DNA of 64,000 nucleotides, taken from Kroppenstedtia eburnea. GTDB lineage: Bacteria; Bacillota; Bacilli; Thermoactinomycetales; DSM-45169. The notes under the pieces were generated by a model that did not search any database, was not told the origin of the DNA, and saw only the letters and a list, made by a program, of their open reading frames with translations. Positions 16,908 to 24,470 of the stretch are shown here, piece after piece. A program made the translations under genes and the position numbers. The DNA lies in the NCBI RefSeq assembly GCF_013282215.1, contig NZ_CP048103.1, positions 2,976,001 through 3,040,000 on the forward strand. Direction: 5' to 3'. Positions within the stretch are counted from its first letter, which is position 1, and every line of letters starts with the position of its first letter.

Positions 16908-17366
16908 TTACAAATCCAATTTTTTCACTACACTGTTAGGCCCATTCATAAAGGAACTTCCGGAAGCAACGGCTTCACGATATGCCTTCAGCACTTTTTC
17001 CTTGTCATACTGCATCGCTTTGAACCAGGCGTCCGGAGCTACGGGATGCAGGCTGTGCTTCGAACCCCAAAGAGCGATCTCGTACACAATCGGGATCACA
17101 TCAAGGCCTTTCTCGGTCAGTGAGTAAATAAACTTTCGCTTGTCGGTTTCACTGGGCTTTTTAGTAATAATCCCTTTTCTCTCCAGATAAGCAAGTCGAT
17201 CTGCCAATACACTCGGACCGATTCGCTCCTCCGATTCTAAAAATTCGCCAAACGTTTTTTTACCGAGCGCAATCATGTCGCGGATAATCAGCAATGACCA
17301 AGTATCCCCGAATATTTCAACTGTGAAATTGATAGGACAGTGTGATTTGTTTTCTTCTCTTTTCAT
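16908..17366 (-). CDS. HxlR-family transcriptional regulator
   Basis: A 152-residue winged-helix regulator. HxlR hallmarks are the N-terminal cysteine (HCPINFTVEIFGDTWSLLII), GKKTFGEFLESEERIGPSVLADRL, ERKGIITKKPSETDKRKFIYSLTEKG and PIVYEIALWG. Such proteins bind DNA as dimers and often respond to electrophiles through the cysteine. It is transcribed away from a DHFR-like gene and shares a compact promoter region with it. No Shine-Dalgarno precedes the ATG, and the predicted transcription start coincides with the ATG, so the mRNA appears leaderless. Confidence 0.9.
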   Translation of the reverse strand: MKREENKSHCPINFTVEIFGDTWSLLIIRDMIALGKKTFGEFLESEERIGPSVLADRLAYLERKGIITKKPSETDKRKFIYSLTEKGLDVIPIVYEIALWGSKHSLHPVAPDAWFKAMQYDKEKVLKAYREAVASGSSFMNGPNSVVKKLDL

Positions 17367-17372
17367 GGTTCA

Positions 17373-17418
17373 AGTATAACATTTTCAGTTTGATTATCAA
17401 AGTAAAATTCGTTATATT
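17373..17418. promoter_or_regulatory. Overlapping divergent promoters for hxlR and the DHFR-like gene
   Basis: Minus strand: TTTGAT (17401-17396), 17-bp spacer, TATACT (17378-17373); +1 would fall on 17366, the A of the hxlR ATG. Plus strand: TTGATT (17390-17395), 17-bp spacer, TATATT (17413-17418). The two -35 regions overlap, so one bound regulator could control both genes. Confidence 0.75.
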
Positions 17419-17439
17419 AATATCATTATCAAAGTAAAA
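17393..17439. promoter_or_regulatory. Direct-repeat operator candidate for the HxlR protein
   Basis: ATTATCAAAGTAAAA occurs twice exactly (17393-17407 and 17425-17439), 32 bp apart start to start, about three helical turns. The first copy covers both -35 regions and the second lies at the plus-strand start site. HxlR-type regulators commonly bind repeated sites next to their own gene. Confidence 0.6.
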
Positions 17440-17457
17440 ACCCGAGGAGGGCGACAC

Positions 17458-18015
17458 ATGGGCAAAATCATTTTGAGCATGCAAATATCCTTGGACGGCG
17501 TTGTTTCGAATGAAGAGCAATGGATGACGTTAAGTGAGGAGATTTTTCAAGATTACCTGGAGTACTACGATACGGTAGACATGATTGTCGTTGGTGGCAA
17601 TTCCTATACTTCATTAGCGCAGCACTGGCAAAACGCAGAGTACTCGAAAAACGATCTCGAGCGAGCAATAGCCAAGCGCATGAACGAAATCCCCAAAGTT
17701 GCGATTTCAAATTCAGATTTGGAGCTGATATGGAGGAATTCCCGGTAAATTCTTGTCGAAAACGATGATTCGTTCATTCGTGAAGTCGAAAATCTAAAAC
17801 ATCATGCGAGCAAAATTTCCGTCGAGAGTGGCATAAAAACGTGGCAGCGATTTATCCAGCATGATTTTTTTGATGATCTATGGCTGCTCGTTCATCCAGT
17901 CATTGTTTCACAAGGCGAGAGACTGTTTGCCGAAGCGGAAAAACAGACCCCAATGAAGTTAAACAGCAGTAAAACGTATCAAAATGGAGTCGTTGGATTA
18001 TGGTATCAGAAGTAA
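17458..18015 (+). pseudogene. Dihydrofolate reductase-like (RibD C-terminal domain) protein, interrupted by an in-frame stop
   Basis: The frame starts MGKIILSMQISLDGVVSNEE, stops at TAA (17746-17748) after 96 residues, and then continues in the same frame to TAA at 18013-18015 with good family sequence (LVENDDSFIREVENL, DDLWLLVHPVIVSQGERLF, GVVGLWYQK). The intact product would be about 185 residues, normal for the YyaP/YwjB-type DHFR-like family. A single base change (CAA or AAA to TAA) explains the break. GAGGAGGGCG precedes the ATG. The pairing with an hxlR gene is common in Firmicutes. Confidence 0.85.
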
Positions 18016-18047
18016 TCCCGTATTCAAACAAGATTTTACACCGTGTC

Positions 18048-18141
18048 GATTTGGTAAGGGATATTATGTGAACAAGGCCCATCGAAATAGCTCCACACAA
18101 AATCACCGGCTCCCTGTACCACAGGGGAGCCGGTTCGTTTT
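18048..18141 (+). repeat. Decayed duplicate of the protease gene 3' end with its terminator
   Basis: TTGGTAAGGGATATTATGT near 18051 repeats the last codons of the protease gene (TTGGTAAGGGATTTTATGT near 11229). The hairpin at 18105-18141 repeats the terminator at 11256-11293 with few changes, although the interval between is longer. The coding part is lost, so this is a leftover of a duplication or recombination. The hairpin should still terminate transcription. Confidence 0.65.
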
Positions 18142-18225
18142 ACATGTATATCGACCGAAAGTGGAAATACAAACAGAGATTCCCGGGAAGACTCTACATA
18201 AAATGATGGGAATGGTGGGATCGCG

Positions 18226-19713
18226 ATGAAAACGGCACCTTCCAAAAATGTTCTCTTCCTGGTCGTGGATTCCTTGATGTCCCATGCCATCGACCAAGGA
18301 ATCAAGGAAGGAAGATTGCCCGCTTTATCCTTTTTGATTCAGCATGGCCAATACCACAAAGAGCTGGTCAGTTCTTTTCCCACCATGTCGATTACCATCG
18401 ACAGCACCTTATTGACGGGGACCTATACTGACCGGCACCGGGTCCCCGGCTTGATCTGGTACGACCGGGATGAGGGACGTGTCATCAACTACGGGACCGG
18501 TTTTCGGGAAATCATTCGGGATGGAATCAACCGGACATTGCAGGATCTGGTCTCTCATCTCAACCAAAAACACCTGAATCCGGAGACCCCGACCTTGTAC
18601 GAAGAGCTGGCCCGTCTCGGGATCCGGTCGGGATCGATCAACGGCATGGTCTATCGGGGAAACACGGACCATGAGCTCAGATTTCCGATCTGGCTGGCCG
18701 GTCTCACTTCCCTGCCCCGGAAACTGAAAGTGAAAGGGCCTGATTTTTTGGCATACGGTGCGTTTTCCAGCCCCTTGAAAGGATTGCCCGACAGCATCAT
18801 TAATGATTTGGGATTCAGCGATAAATACCCTCTCGCGGTAACCCGTTTTCTGGTGAAAGAAAACCGACTGCCTGCCTTTCTCTACGTCTATTTTTCAGAT
18901 ATGGACAAACCTATCCACAAAAAAGGGCCCTCGTACATGGGCGGTCTTTATAAATTTGACCGCGAACTGCAGTCATTGCTGGATAGTTTCGGCTCCTGGG
19001 AGCAGGCCCTGGAGAAAGTGACGTGGATCATATGCGGCGACAGTGGACAAACGGCAACCCTCCCTCCGGAAAAGGATCCCGTCATCCCGCTGCACAAGCT
19101 CTTGAAGGGATATCAGCGACTGCAGCCGGGAAAAAAAACGACACCGGATACAGAACTGGTCCTCTGTGTCAACGCGAGAATGGCTTATATCTACGCACTG
19201 AAGCCAACAGTCAGGATCCCCGATCTGGTTACCGACTTAAAAGAAGAGCCGCGGATCGATCTGCTCTCATGGCGGGAAGAGGAGTGGATCCATGTGCTTC
19301 ATGTCGGTCGGAACAAGCAACTGAAGTACCGGCCGGGAAAAACCTGGACCGACCCCTACAACCAAAATTGGGAGATCCAAGGGGAGATGGAGGCGCTCGG
19401 GATCACGGCGGATCCCCGAGGGAAAAGGTTGGCCTTCGGCGAATATCCCGATCCGCTGAGCAGGCTGGCCGGCGCCCACTTCTCCCACTCCGGCCGGTTT
19501 CTGGTTGTCACCGCCGGTCCCGGTTACGAGCTGGTTGCAGACCATTCCCCCACCCATCAGGGAGGCGGAGGGCACGGCTCCCTCCACCAAACCGATTCCC
19601 TGGTCCCCTTGATCATCACCGGAACCAACTTGAGACCGAATCATTCCCGGATGGTGGATTTAAAAGCTTTCCTGATCAACCTGTTAACAGAACACACATC
19701 TCCAGGTCAATGA
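18226..19713 (+). CDS. Alkaline-phosphatase superfamily protein (type I phosphodiesterase / nucleotide pyrophosphatase)
   Basis: A 495-residue hydrolase. The N-terminal metal site is in LFLVVDSLM, the nucleophile candidate is the Thr/Ser in SSFPTMSITIDSTLLTG, and later metal ligands appear as YFSDMDKPIHKKG, ICGDSGQTAT and a His in GGGGHGSLHQTDSLVP. These follow the phosphodiesterase/NPP pattern. No signal peptide is visible, so a cytoplasmic or membrane-associated role is likely; the substrate is not predictable. GATGGGAATGGTGGGATCGCG precedes the ATG. Its stop codon overlaps the end of a decayed toxin-like ORF on the other strand. Confidence 0.85.
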   Translation: MKTAPSKNVLFLVVDSLMSHAIDQGIKEGRLPALSFLIQHGQYHKELVSSFPTMSITIDSTLLTGTYTDRHRVPGLIWYDRDEGRVINYGTGFREIIRDGINRTLQDLVSHLNQKHLNPETPTLYEELARLGIRSGSINGMVYRGNTDHELRFPIWLAGLTSLPRKLKVKGPDFLAYGAFSSPLKGLPDSIINDLGFSDKYPLAVTRFLVKENRLPAFLYVYFSDMDKPIHKKGPSYMGGLYKFDRELQSLLDSFGSWEQALEKVTWIICGDSGQTATLPPEKDPVIPLHKLLKGYQRLQPGKKTTPDTELVLCVNARMAYIYALKPTVRIPDLVTDLKEEPRIDLLSWREEEWIHVLHVGRNKQLKYRPGKTWTDPYNQNWEIQGEMEALGITADPRGKRLAFGEYPDPLSRLAGAHFSHSGRFLVVTAGPGYELVADHSPTHQGGGGHGSLHQTDSLVPLIITGTNLRPNHSRMVDLKAFLINLLTEHTSPGQ

Positions 19714-19820
19714 ATTGCTATACTGGAGAAATATCCTGCGGACCTTTGCCGAGGGGCGAACACAGCCAATGCTTGGACCACCACACCAGTCGTCTTGACG
19801 ACCAGGCGAAGAAGCTCCAT
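19707..19820 (-). pseudogene. Degenerate second copy of the toxin-like mini-gene
   Basis: The minus strand reads MELLRLVVKTTGVVVQALAV, as in the copy at 15804-15896, then runs into FAPRQRSAGYF and stops 17 residues later. The DNA around GCCGAGGGGC shows that the segment coding the end of the peptide and the start of the 3' hairpin was deleted. The minus-strand -10 lost its TG extension (TTTAAAAT instead of TGGTAAAAT). It is therefore probably inactive. Confidence 0.65.
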
Positions 19821-19932
19821 CGGCCTCACCCCCTCTCTGTCCAGGATCAGTGCCCCCGCCCGCCCTTGGCTACTACCATGGTCTATTTTAAAGGTAACAG
19901 GGTGGCATCTCTGTAATCAAAGATCCAAAATC

Positions 19933-19979
19933 TTGTCGTCGATCCCCGGTAGCGTAAAACCCCCGGGGATCGACGACAA
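19933..19979. terminator. Perfect 17-bp hairpin
   Basis: TTGTCGTCGATCCCCGG (19933-19949) and its exact complement (19963-19979) enclose a 13-base loop. It is followed by AACCAAAA and preceded by AAAATC, so it could serve either strand as a terminator or a processing site. The next gene starts at 20151. Confidence 0.65.
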
Positions 19980-20150
19980 AACCAAAATGGCTGAATCACT
20001 GGATCTGACAGGTTGAACAGCGATTCTCATTGTTGCCGTCAGGAGTTTTCTGTATGATTGAGGTAACGGGATTTTGCCTTTGTACTGGGCTTTTAATGGG
20101 TTTTTAACGTACCTATGAGGAATTGAACCAAATGGGAGGGAGGAGGAAGC

Positions 20151-20405
20151 ATGAGCGAAGAGTTGTTGAAGCAGATCGTGGACCGCTTGGACCGGATGGA
20201 AAAGCGTTTTGATTCTATGGAAGATCGTTTTGATTCTGTGGAAACCGGATTGAAGGAAGTGAAGGACAACATGGCCACCAAGGAGGACGTCGCTGATCTC
20301 CGGCAAGCTGTTCTGGAGACCCGGGAGGATGTGAAGGGGATTCAGGAAGGGAGGACCTTTTTGGCAGGAGATGTGTATTTCCTTAAGAAACGAAAAAATG
20401 GATGA
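20151..20405 (+). CDS. Small coiled-coil protein (84 aa)
   Basis: An 84-residue, strongly helical protein with heptads (LLKQIVDRLDRMEKRF, DSMEDRFDSVETGLKEV, ADLRQAVLETREDVKGI). This looks like a coiled coil of the DUF-type proteins found near phages and mobile DNA. It ends in GDVYFLKKRKNG. A GGGAGGGAGGAGG site precedes the ATG. No function is predicted. A tail-sharing ORF lies at 16568-16693, and both lie a few hundred bases past a copy of the toxin-like mini-gene. Confidence 0.65.
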   Translation: MSEELLKQIVDRLDRMEKRFDSMEDRFDSVETGLKEVKDNMATKEDVADLRQAVLETREDVKGIQEGRTFLAGDVYFLKKRKNG

Positions 20406-20425
20406 AGAAGGCGTCCGCTCCGATC

Positions 20426-20459
20426 CCATCCCTACCCCATCCCTACCCCATCCCTACCT
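20426..20459 (+). repeat. Short 12-bp tandem repeat
   Basis: CCATCCCTACCC is repeated almost three times just after the coiled-coil gene stop. Confidence 0.8.
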
Positions 20460-20483
20460 GCTTTGTCTTTACCCCCCCTTTGC

Positions 20484-20778
20484 CAAGAAGTATTGTGATT
20501 TACTGCGTTTGGACGGTCGGGATTGGGTTTCACATGTCGTTTTCGTTGTTCTTCCGAGCCAAAGTCATTCCATGTGAAACCCAACCCTCCCTGCATAGCG
20601 AGACCGGGAACGGAGTGACCTAGGCGAGACTTGTGCTGGTGAGTGCATAGCGAGACCAGGGGCGGAAGCCCCCTGGCGAGACTTGTACTGGTGAGTGCAT
20701 AGCGTGACCAGGGAGCGAAGCGACCCCAGGCACGACTTGTGCCCTGTGGGTATGACGGCTTTTTCACAATGCTTCAAG
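20484..20778 (+). repeat. Miniature mobile element, copy A (three internal modules)
   Basis: The element spans 20488-20774 and is flanked by exact 4-bp direct repeats CAAG (20484-20487 and 20775-20778). Its ends are AAGTATTGTGA and TCACAATGCTT. Inside are the 13-bp inverted pair TGGGTTTCACATG/CATGTGAAACCCA (20524-20536, 20571-20583) and then three modules of about 52 bp starting TGCATAGCG at 20592, 20644 and 20696. It has no ORF of note. Other copies lie at 28414, 28445, 33098, 51383, 54225 and 58196. Confidence 0.85.
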
Positions 20779-20847
20779 TTGGGTTTATATTTTTAAGGAG
20801 ATCCCGACCGGGCCTACGCTATAGATTTATCAGACACGCCCTGATAG

Positions 20848-20887
20848 CGAAACCACCCCAACCATGATCGTGGGGTGGTTTCGTTTT
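20848..20887 (+). terminator. Strong terminator upstream of the YraQ-like gene end
   Basis: CGAAACCACCCCA/TGGGGTGGTTTCG perfect 13-bp stem then TTTT. It lies between element A and the convergent permease gene. Confidence 0.8.
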
Positions 20888-20966
20888 GGCGGATACAGCT
20901 CTTTCAGTGACACCTGCGGGGCAGACCCCCATCCCATTCCGGGTTCACGCCGCAGCCGGTATCATC

Positions 20967-22028
20967 CTAAAACCAAGCCGTGGCCACAAATCCCCCGAGG
21001 ATTCCAAGCAACAGGATCATCCCCGCCAAGGCGGCGATGACCCGCCAGGGCAACGCCCGGCTGACCATGATCGCCGACGGCAGGCTGATCACCGGAAGGG
21101 TGAAAATGAGAGCGGCGGCGGGTCCGGCACCGAGTCCGGCGGCCATCAGTGTCTGTGCGATGGGAATCTCCCCCGCCGTCGGAATGACGAACAACATCCC
21201 CGCCAAGGCGAAGCCGATGATCGCCAGGGGACTGTTGCCCCAGTCCGGGTCGATCGCGGGAAACAACCAGGCCCGCACTCCCCCCAGGATGAAGACCGTG
21301 ATTATATAAGCCGGAACGATGGCTAAGGTTAAGCCCTTCAACTGCTTCCACCAACGATGAATAAATGGAGTTTGCGGCAGTGTCTGCTCCCGGGACGGAG
21401 GGATGATTTTCTCCATCTCCACTCCTTTTTCCGGAGCCAACCGGTTCAACAGATGACTCACTCCAAACACGAGTACCAATCCCAGCAACACACGGAGTAA
21501 CACGAACTTCCAGGAGAGGATAAAGGCCATGAAGACGAGGACAGCCGGATTGAGCGCCGTATTGCTCATCCAATAGGCGATGGCGGCGCCGATGGAGCTT
21601 TGGCTCTTCCGCATCCCGACCACGACCGGAGCCGCACAACAGGTGCACATCATGCTCGGCATCCCGCACAAACCGCCCACCATGGTACTTTTGAAGGTTC
21701 CCCTACCGAGCCAGCGGACCAGCCAATCCTTGGGGACCAGGACCTGGATCAGAGAACCGAGGACGATCCCGACAATCATCGCCTGCCAGATCGCCTGAAA
21801 GTAATCGATACTGTATGAGAGCGCGGCGTTCCAGGAAGGCGCCGGCACCGTGGCGGATTCCCCGGAGATGATGGAAGGTCCGATGGAATGTTCAGCCATC
21901 GCTTTGATCGCCTTCTCATAATAAGGAGCCCATTTAACAAGATACAGCCCCACAGCGGCGATCAGCAGAAACACTGCAAAACCGATCCATTTCTTCCGTT
22001 GCCACACCGGATGATGCAATGTAGTCAC
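20967..22028 (-). CDS. YraQ/UPF0718-family permease
   Basis: A 353-residue membrane protein with about eight hydrophobic spans. Two halves each carry the family permease region: LCGMPSMMCTCCAAPVVVGM with a CTCC cysteine cluster, and LAGMLFVIPTAGEIPIAQTL. A large cytoplasmic loop lies between them. Members are linked to metalloid or organoarsenical export, or have no known substrate. The start is a GTG after GGGGGAGGGAAATT. An extended -10 (TGGTATGAT, minus strand, near 22060) could be its promoter. No adjacent ars genes are present, so the substrate is open. Confidence 0.82.
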   Translation of the reverse strand: MTTLHHPVWQRKKWIGFAVFLLIAAVGLYLVKWAPYYEKAIKAMAEHSIGPSIISGESATVPAPSWNAALSYSIDYFQAIWQAMIVGIVLGSLIQVLVPKDWLVRWLGRGTFKSTMVGGLCGMPSMMCTCCAAPVVVGMRKSQSSIGAAIAYWMSNTALNPAVLVFMAFILSWKFVLLRVLLGLVLVFGVSHLLNRLAPEKGVEMEKIIPPSREQTLPQTPFIHRWWKQLKGLTLAIVPAYIITVFILGGVRAWLFPAIDPDWGNSPLAIIGFALAGMLFVIPTAGEIPIAQTLMAAGLGAGPAAALIFTLPVISLPSAIMVSRALPWRVIAALAGMILLLGILGGFVATAWF

Positions 22029-22222
22029 AATTTCCCTCCCCCTTTCAAATGGTTATATCATACCACAACATCTGTCTGCTCCATGTCTTTCAGGCTTGGT
22101 CACGCTCTTCCACATCACTTGCGGAAGGGCTGACTGATCTTTCAAAAACGGAGATCGCGACAAAAATGGTGGCCATTATTTCGGTGATTTTTCAACATAC
22201 TTATAGCCTGCTTCCCGCATCA

Positions 22223-22249
22223 CCGTCCCCAATCGGGCGGTTTTTTTTT
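22223..22249 (+). terminator. Orphan terminator in the gap between the permease and yclN
   Basis: Short stem CCGTCC/GGGCGG (one G-U) followed by nine T residues, plus strand. No convincing plus-strand gene ends here. The 22029-22489 gap otherwise holds only the permease promoter and open frames without good start sites. Confidence 0.5.
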
Positions 22250-22489
22250 GATTGTGAGAACAACAAAACGGCGGAACGCTTTGCCGCCCCTCTTGCCTCT
22301 GTTTTCCCGAACCAAACATGGACTCCTGAATGGAACCGGTATTTCCCAGATCCCACCGGGACCAAGTGGACTGTCGTGGGCACAAATCCGACCCCGGCAC
22401 AAAAACCGGATCCATCGCCGGACCCATACAGCACACCACAGGTGACACCGATCTTACCGTGGCCGCCATATTTTCATCCCAAAACCCTG

Positions 22490-22548
22490 TTGACGAATCT
22501 TTATAACATGCTAAAATGATATCTGAAAACAAATGAGAATGAATATCA
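22490..22548 (+). promoter_or_regulatory. yclNOPQ promoter with Fur box
   Basis: TTGACG (22490-22495), 16-bp spacer, TAAAAT (22512-22517). The stretch TGAGAATGAATATCA at 22534-22548 matches 12 of the 14 defined positions of the Bacillus Fur 7-1-7 box (TGATAATnATTATCA). It lies just after the start site, so iron-loaded Fur should block transcription. Confidence 0.8.
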
Positions 22549-22582
22549 ATTTTAACAGTAGGAATATGGAGAAGGATCCCTC

Positions 22583-23536
22583 GTGAAACTGAGATATTTA
22601 TTGATCGCCTTACTCGTCTTGTCCGTCATCTCCATCTTTGTGGGGGTTCAGGAGCTGACTCCCCTCGATCTTTTCCATCTGGGGGATCATCAAACGCTGA
22701 TTTTGCTGAGCAGCCGGCTCCCCCGCCTCATCAGCATCATTATCGCCGGCAGCAGCATCAGTATTTGCGGTTTGATCATGCAACAGCTCAGCCGCAACAA
22801 ATTTGTGTCTCCGACAACGGCGGGGACGATGGATGCAGCCCGACTGGGAGTCCTGGTCTCTCTGCTCGTCTTCACATCGGCGAGTCCCTTGACCAAAATG
22901 CTCGTCGCCTTCGCCTTTGCACTGGGCGGAACTCTGCTGTTTATGCAAATTTTGGACCGCATTAAAATGAAAGACACGATTTTCATTCCCCTCGTCGGTC
23001 TGATGTTCGGCAATATCATCAGTTCCATCGCCACCTTCATCGCCTATAAGTATGATCTGATTCAAAATATGTCTTCTTGGTTGCATGGGGATTTTTCCAT
23101 GATCGTGTCCGGACAGTTTGAACTGATCTACATAAGCATCCCGTTGCTGATCCTCGCCTATTTTTTTGCAGATAAGTTCACGATCGCGGGGATGGGCGAA
23201 GAGTTTGCGAAAAACCTCGGGTTGAATTATCAGCAGATTGTCCGGATCGGTCTGGCCATCGTCGCCATGGTGACCGCCTGCGTCGTTTTGACTGTGGGAA
23301 TGATCCCCTTTCTCGGCCTGATCATTCCCAATATCGTTTCCCTCTACCAGGGGGATCATCTGAAAAAGAGCCTTTCTCATACAGCGGCACTGGGAGCGGT
23401 CTTCGTCTTGTTCTGCGACATCCTTGGGCGTATCGTCATCTATCCCTACGAGATCTCGATCAGTTTGACAGTGGGGATCATCGGAAGCGGTATCTTCATC
23501 TATCTGCTGTTGAGGAGAAGGGCATATGACACCTAA
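22583..23536 (+). CDS. yclN: Iron-siderophore (petrobactin-type) ABC permease 1
   Basis: A 317-residue FecCD-family permease with about nine spans. The N-terminus MKLRYLLIALLVLSVISIFV and the LTPLDLFHL segment closely resemble Bacillus YclN. The conserved ATPase-coupling region is visible around GEEFAKNLGLNYQQIV, with AFLGL-type loop GMIPFLGLIIPNIV. It is the first gene of a Fur-controlled four-gene importer. Its last four codons overlap the second permease. The start is GTG after GGAGAAGGATCCCTC. Confidence 0.9.
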   Translation: MKLRYLLIALLVLSVISIFVGVQELTPLDLFHLGDHQTLILLSSRLPRLISIIIAGSSISICGLIMQQLSRNKFVSPTTAGTMDAARLGVLVSLLVFTSASPLTKMLVAFAFALGGTLLFMQILDRIKMKDTIFIPLVGLMFGNIISSIATFIAYKYDLIQNMSSWLHGDFSMIVSGQFELIYISIPLLILAYFFADKFTIAGMGEEFAKNLGLNYQQIVRIGLAIVAMVTACVVLTVGMIPFLGLIIPNIVSLYQGDHLKKSLSHTAALGAVFVLFCDILGRIVIYPYEISISLTVGIIGSGIFIYLLLRRRAYDT

Positions 23537-24470
23537 GGCCAAAATCATCCTGCTCGCGGCTGCTTCTGCTGTCGTTGTCACCATCTATTTGTTCCTCGAC
23601 CTCGGGGGAAGTTGGGATTATGCTTTTCCGCGACGGATCGCCAAAGTACTCGCCATTATACTGACCGGCGGTGCCATCGCTCTTTCCACCACCGTGTTTC
23701 AAACGATCACCAACAACCGGATCCTGACTCCCGGCATTATGGGTCTGGACTCCCTCTATCTGCTCATCCAGACCATCGTGATCTTTTTGGTGGGTTCCAC
23801 TACCCTCACCATGATGAACAACCATATCCACTTCCTGATGACGGTCGGAATCATGGTTTTATTTTCCGGTGTGCTGTACAAAGTGATGTTTCAGGGCGGA
23901 CGGAATGTCTATTTCCTGCTCCTGATCGGGATCATCTTCGGGACTCTGTTTCAAAGCTTGTCTTCCTTTATGCAGATCCTGATCGATCCCAATGAGTTTC
24001 AGATTGTACAGGACAAAATGTTTGCCAGCTTCAACAATATCAACACCGAATTGCTGTGGATCGCGGGAGCCTTGATTTTGGCGGTCACCCTGTATTTTCT
24101 TCGCTTTGCCAAATACCTGGACGTCCTGTCTCTGGGACGGGATCAGGCGGTCAATCTCGGGGTCGACTATGACTATGTGGTCAAACAGTTTCTGATCATC
24201 ATCGCCGTGCTGGTTTCCATCTCGACGGCATTGGTCGGACCCATCACCTTTCTTGGCCTGCTGGTTGTCAATGTCACTTACGAGTTTATGAAGACCTACC
24301 GCCATCGGTATTTGCTGACGGGATCCCTGTTGATCAGTATCATCACTCTGGTCGGTGGCCAACTGATCGTGGAGAAAGTGTTCACTTTTTCCACTACGTT
24401 GAGTGTCATCATCAACTTTGTCGGTGGAGTCTATTTTATCTATCTGCTGTTAAAGGAGAGTCGAACATGA
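23526..24470 (+). CDS. yclO: Iron-siderophore (petrobactin-type) ABC permease 2
   Basis: A 314-residue FecCD permease that pairs with YclN to form the channel. Landmarks are GGAIALSTTVFQTITNNRILTP, LGRDQAVNLGVDYDYVVK (coupling region) and GPITFLGLLVVNVTYEFM. It begins inside the end of yclN (11-bp overlap) with GAGGAGAAGG as its Shine-Dalgarno and ends overlapping yclP, so the three are translationally coupled. Confidence 0.9.
   Translation: MTPKAKIILLAAASAVVVTIYLFLDLGGSWDYAFPRRIAKVLAIILTGGAIALSTTVFQTITNNRILTPGIMGLDSLYLLIQTIVIFLVGSTTLTMMNNHIHFLMTVGIMVLFSGVLYKVMFQGGRNVYFLLLIGIIFGTLFQSLSSFMQILIDPNEFQIVQDKMFASFNNINTELLWIAGALILAVTLYFLRFAKYLDVLSLGRDQAVNLGVDYDYVVKQFLIIIAVLVSISTALVGPITFLGLLVVNVTYEFMKTYRHRYLLTGSLLISIITLVGGQLIVEKVFTFSTTLSVIINFVGGVYFIYLLLKESRT

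Noticed and set aside
20592-20750. Regular repeats of about 52 bp that could suggest a CRISPR-like array
   Set aside because: Units directly abut without unique spacers, each has an internal hairpin, the array belongs to an element with inverted ends and target duplications, and no cas genes are near.
22145-22519. Plus-strand Pro-rich open frame and an opposing minus-strand frame in the yclN upstream gap
   Set aside because: The plus frame reads through a nine-T terminator and lacks a clear ribosome site; the minus frame has no start signal either. Probably chance open frames.
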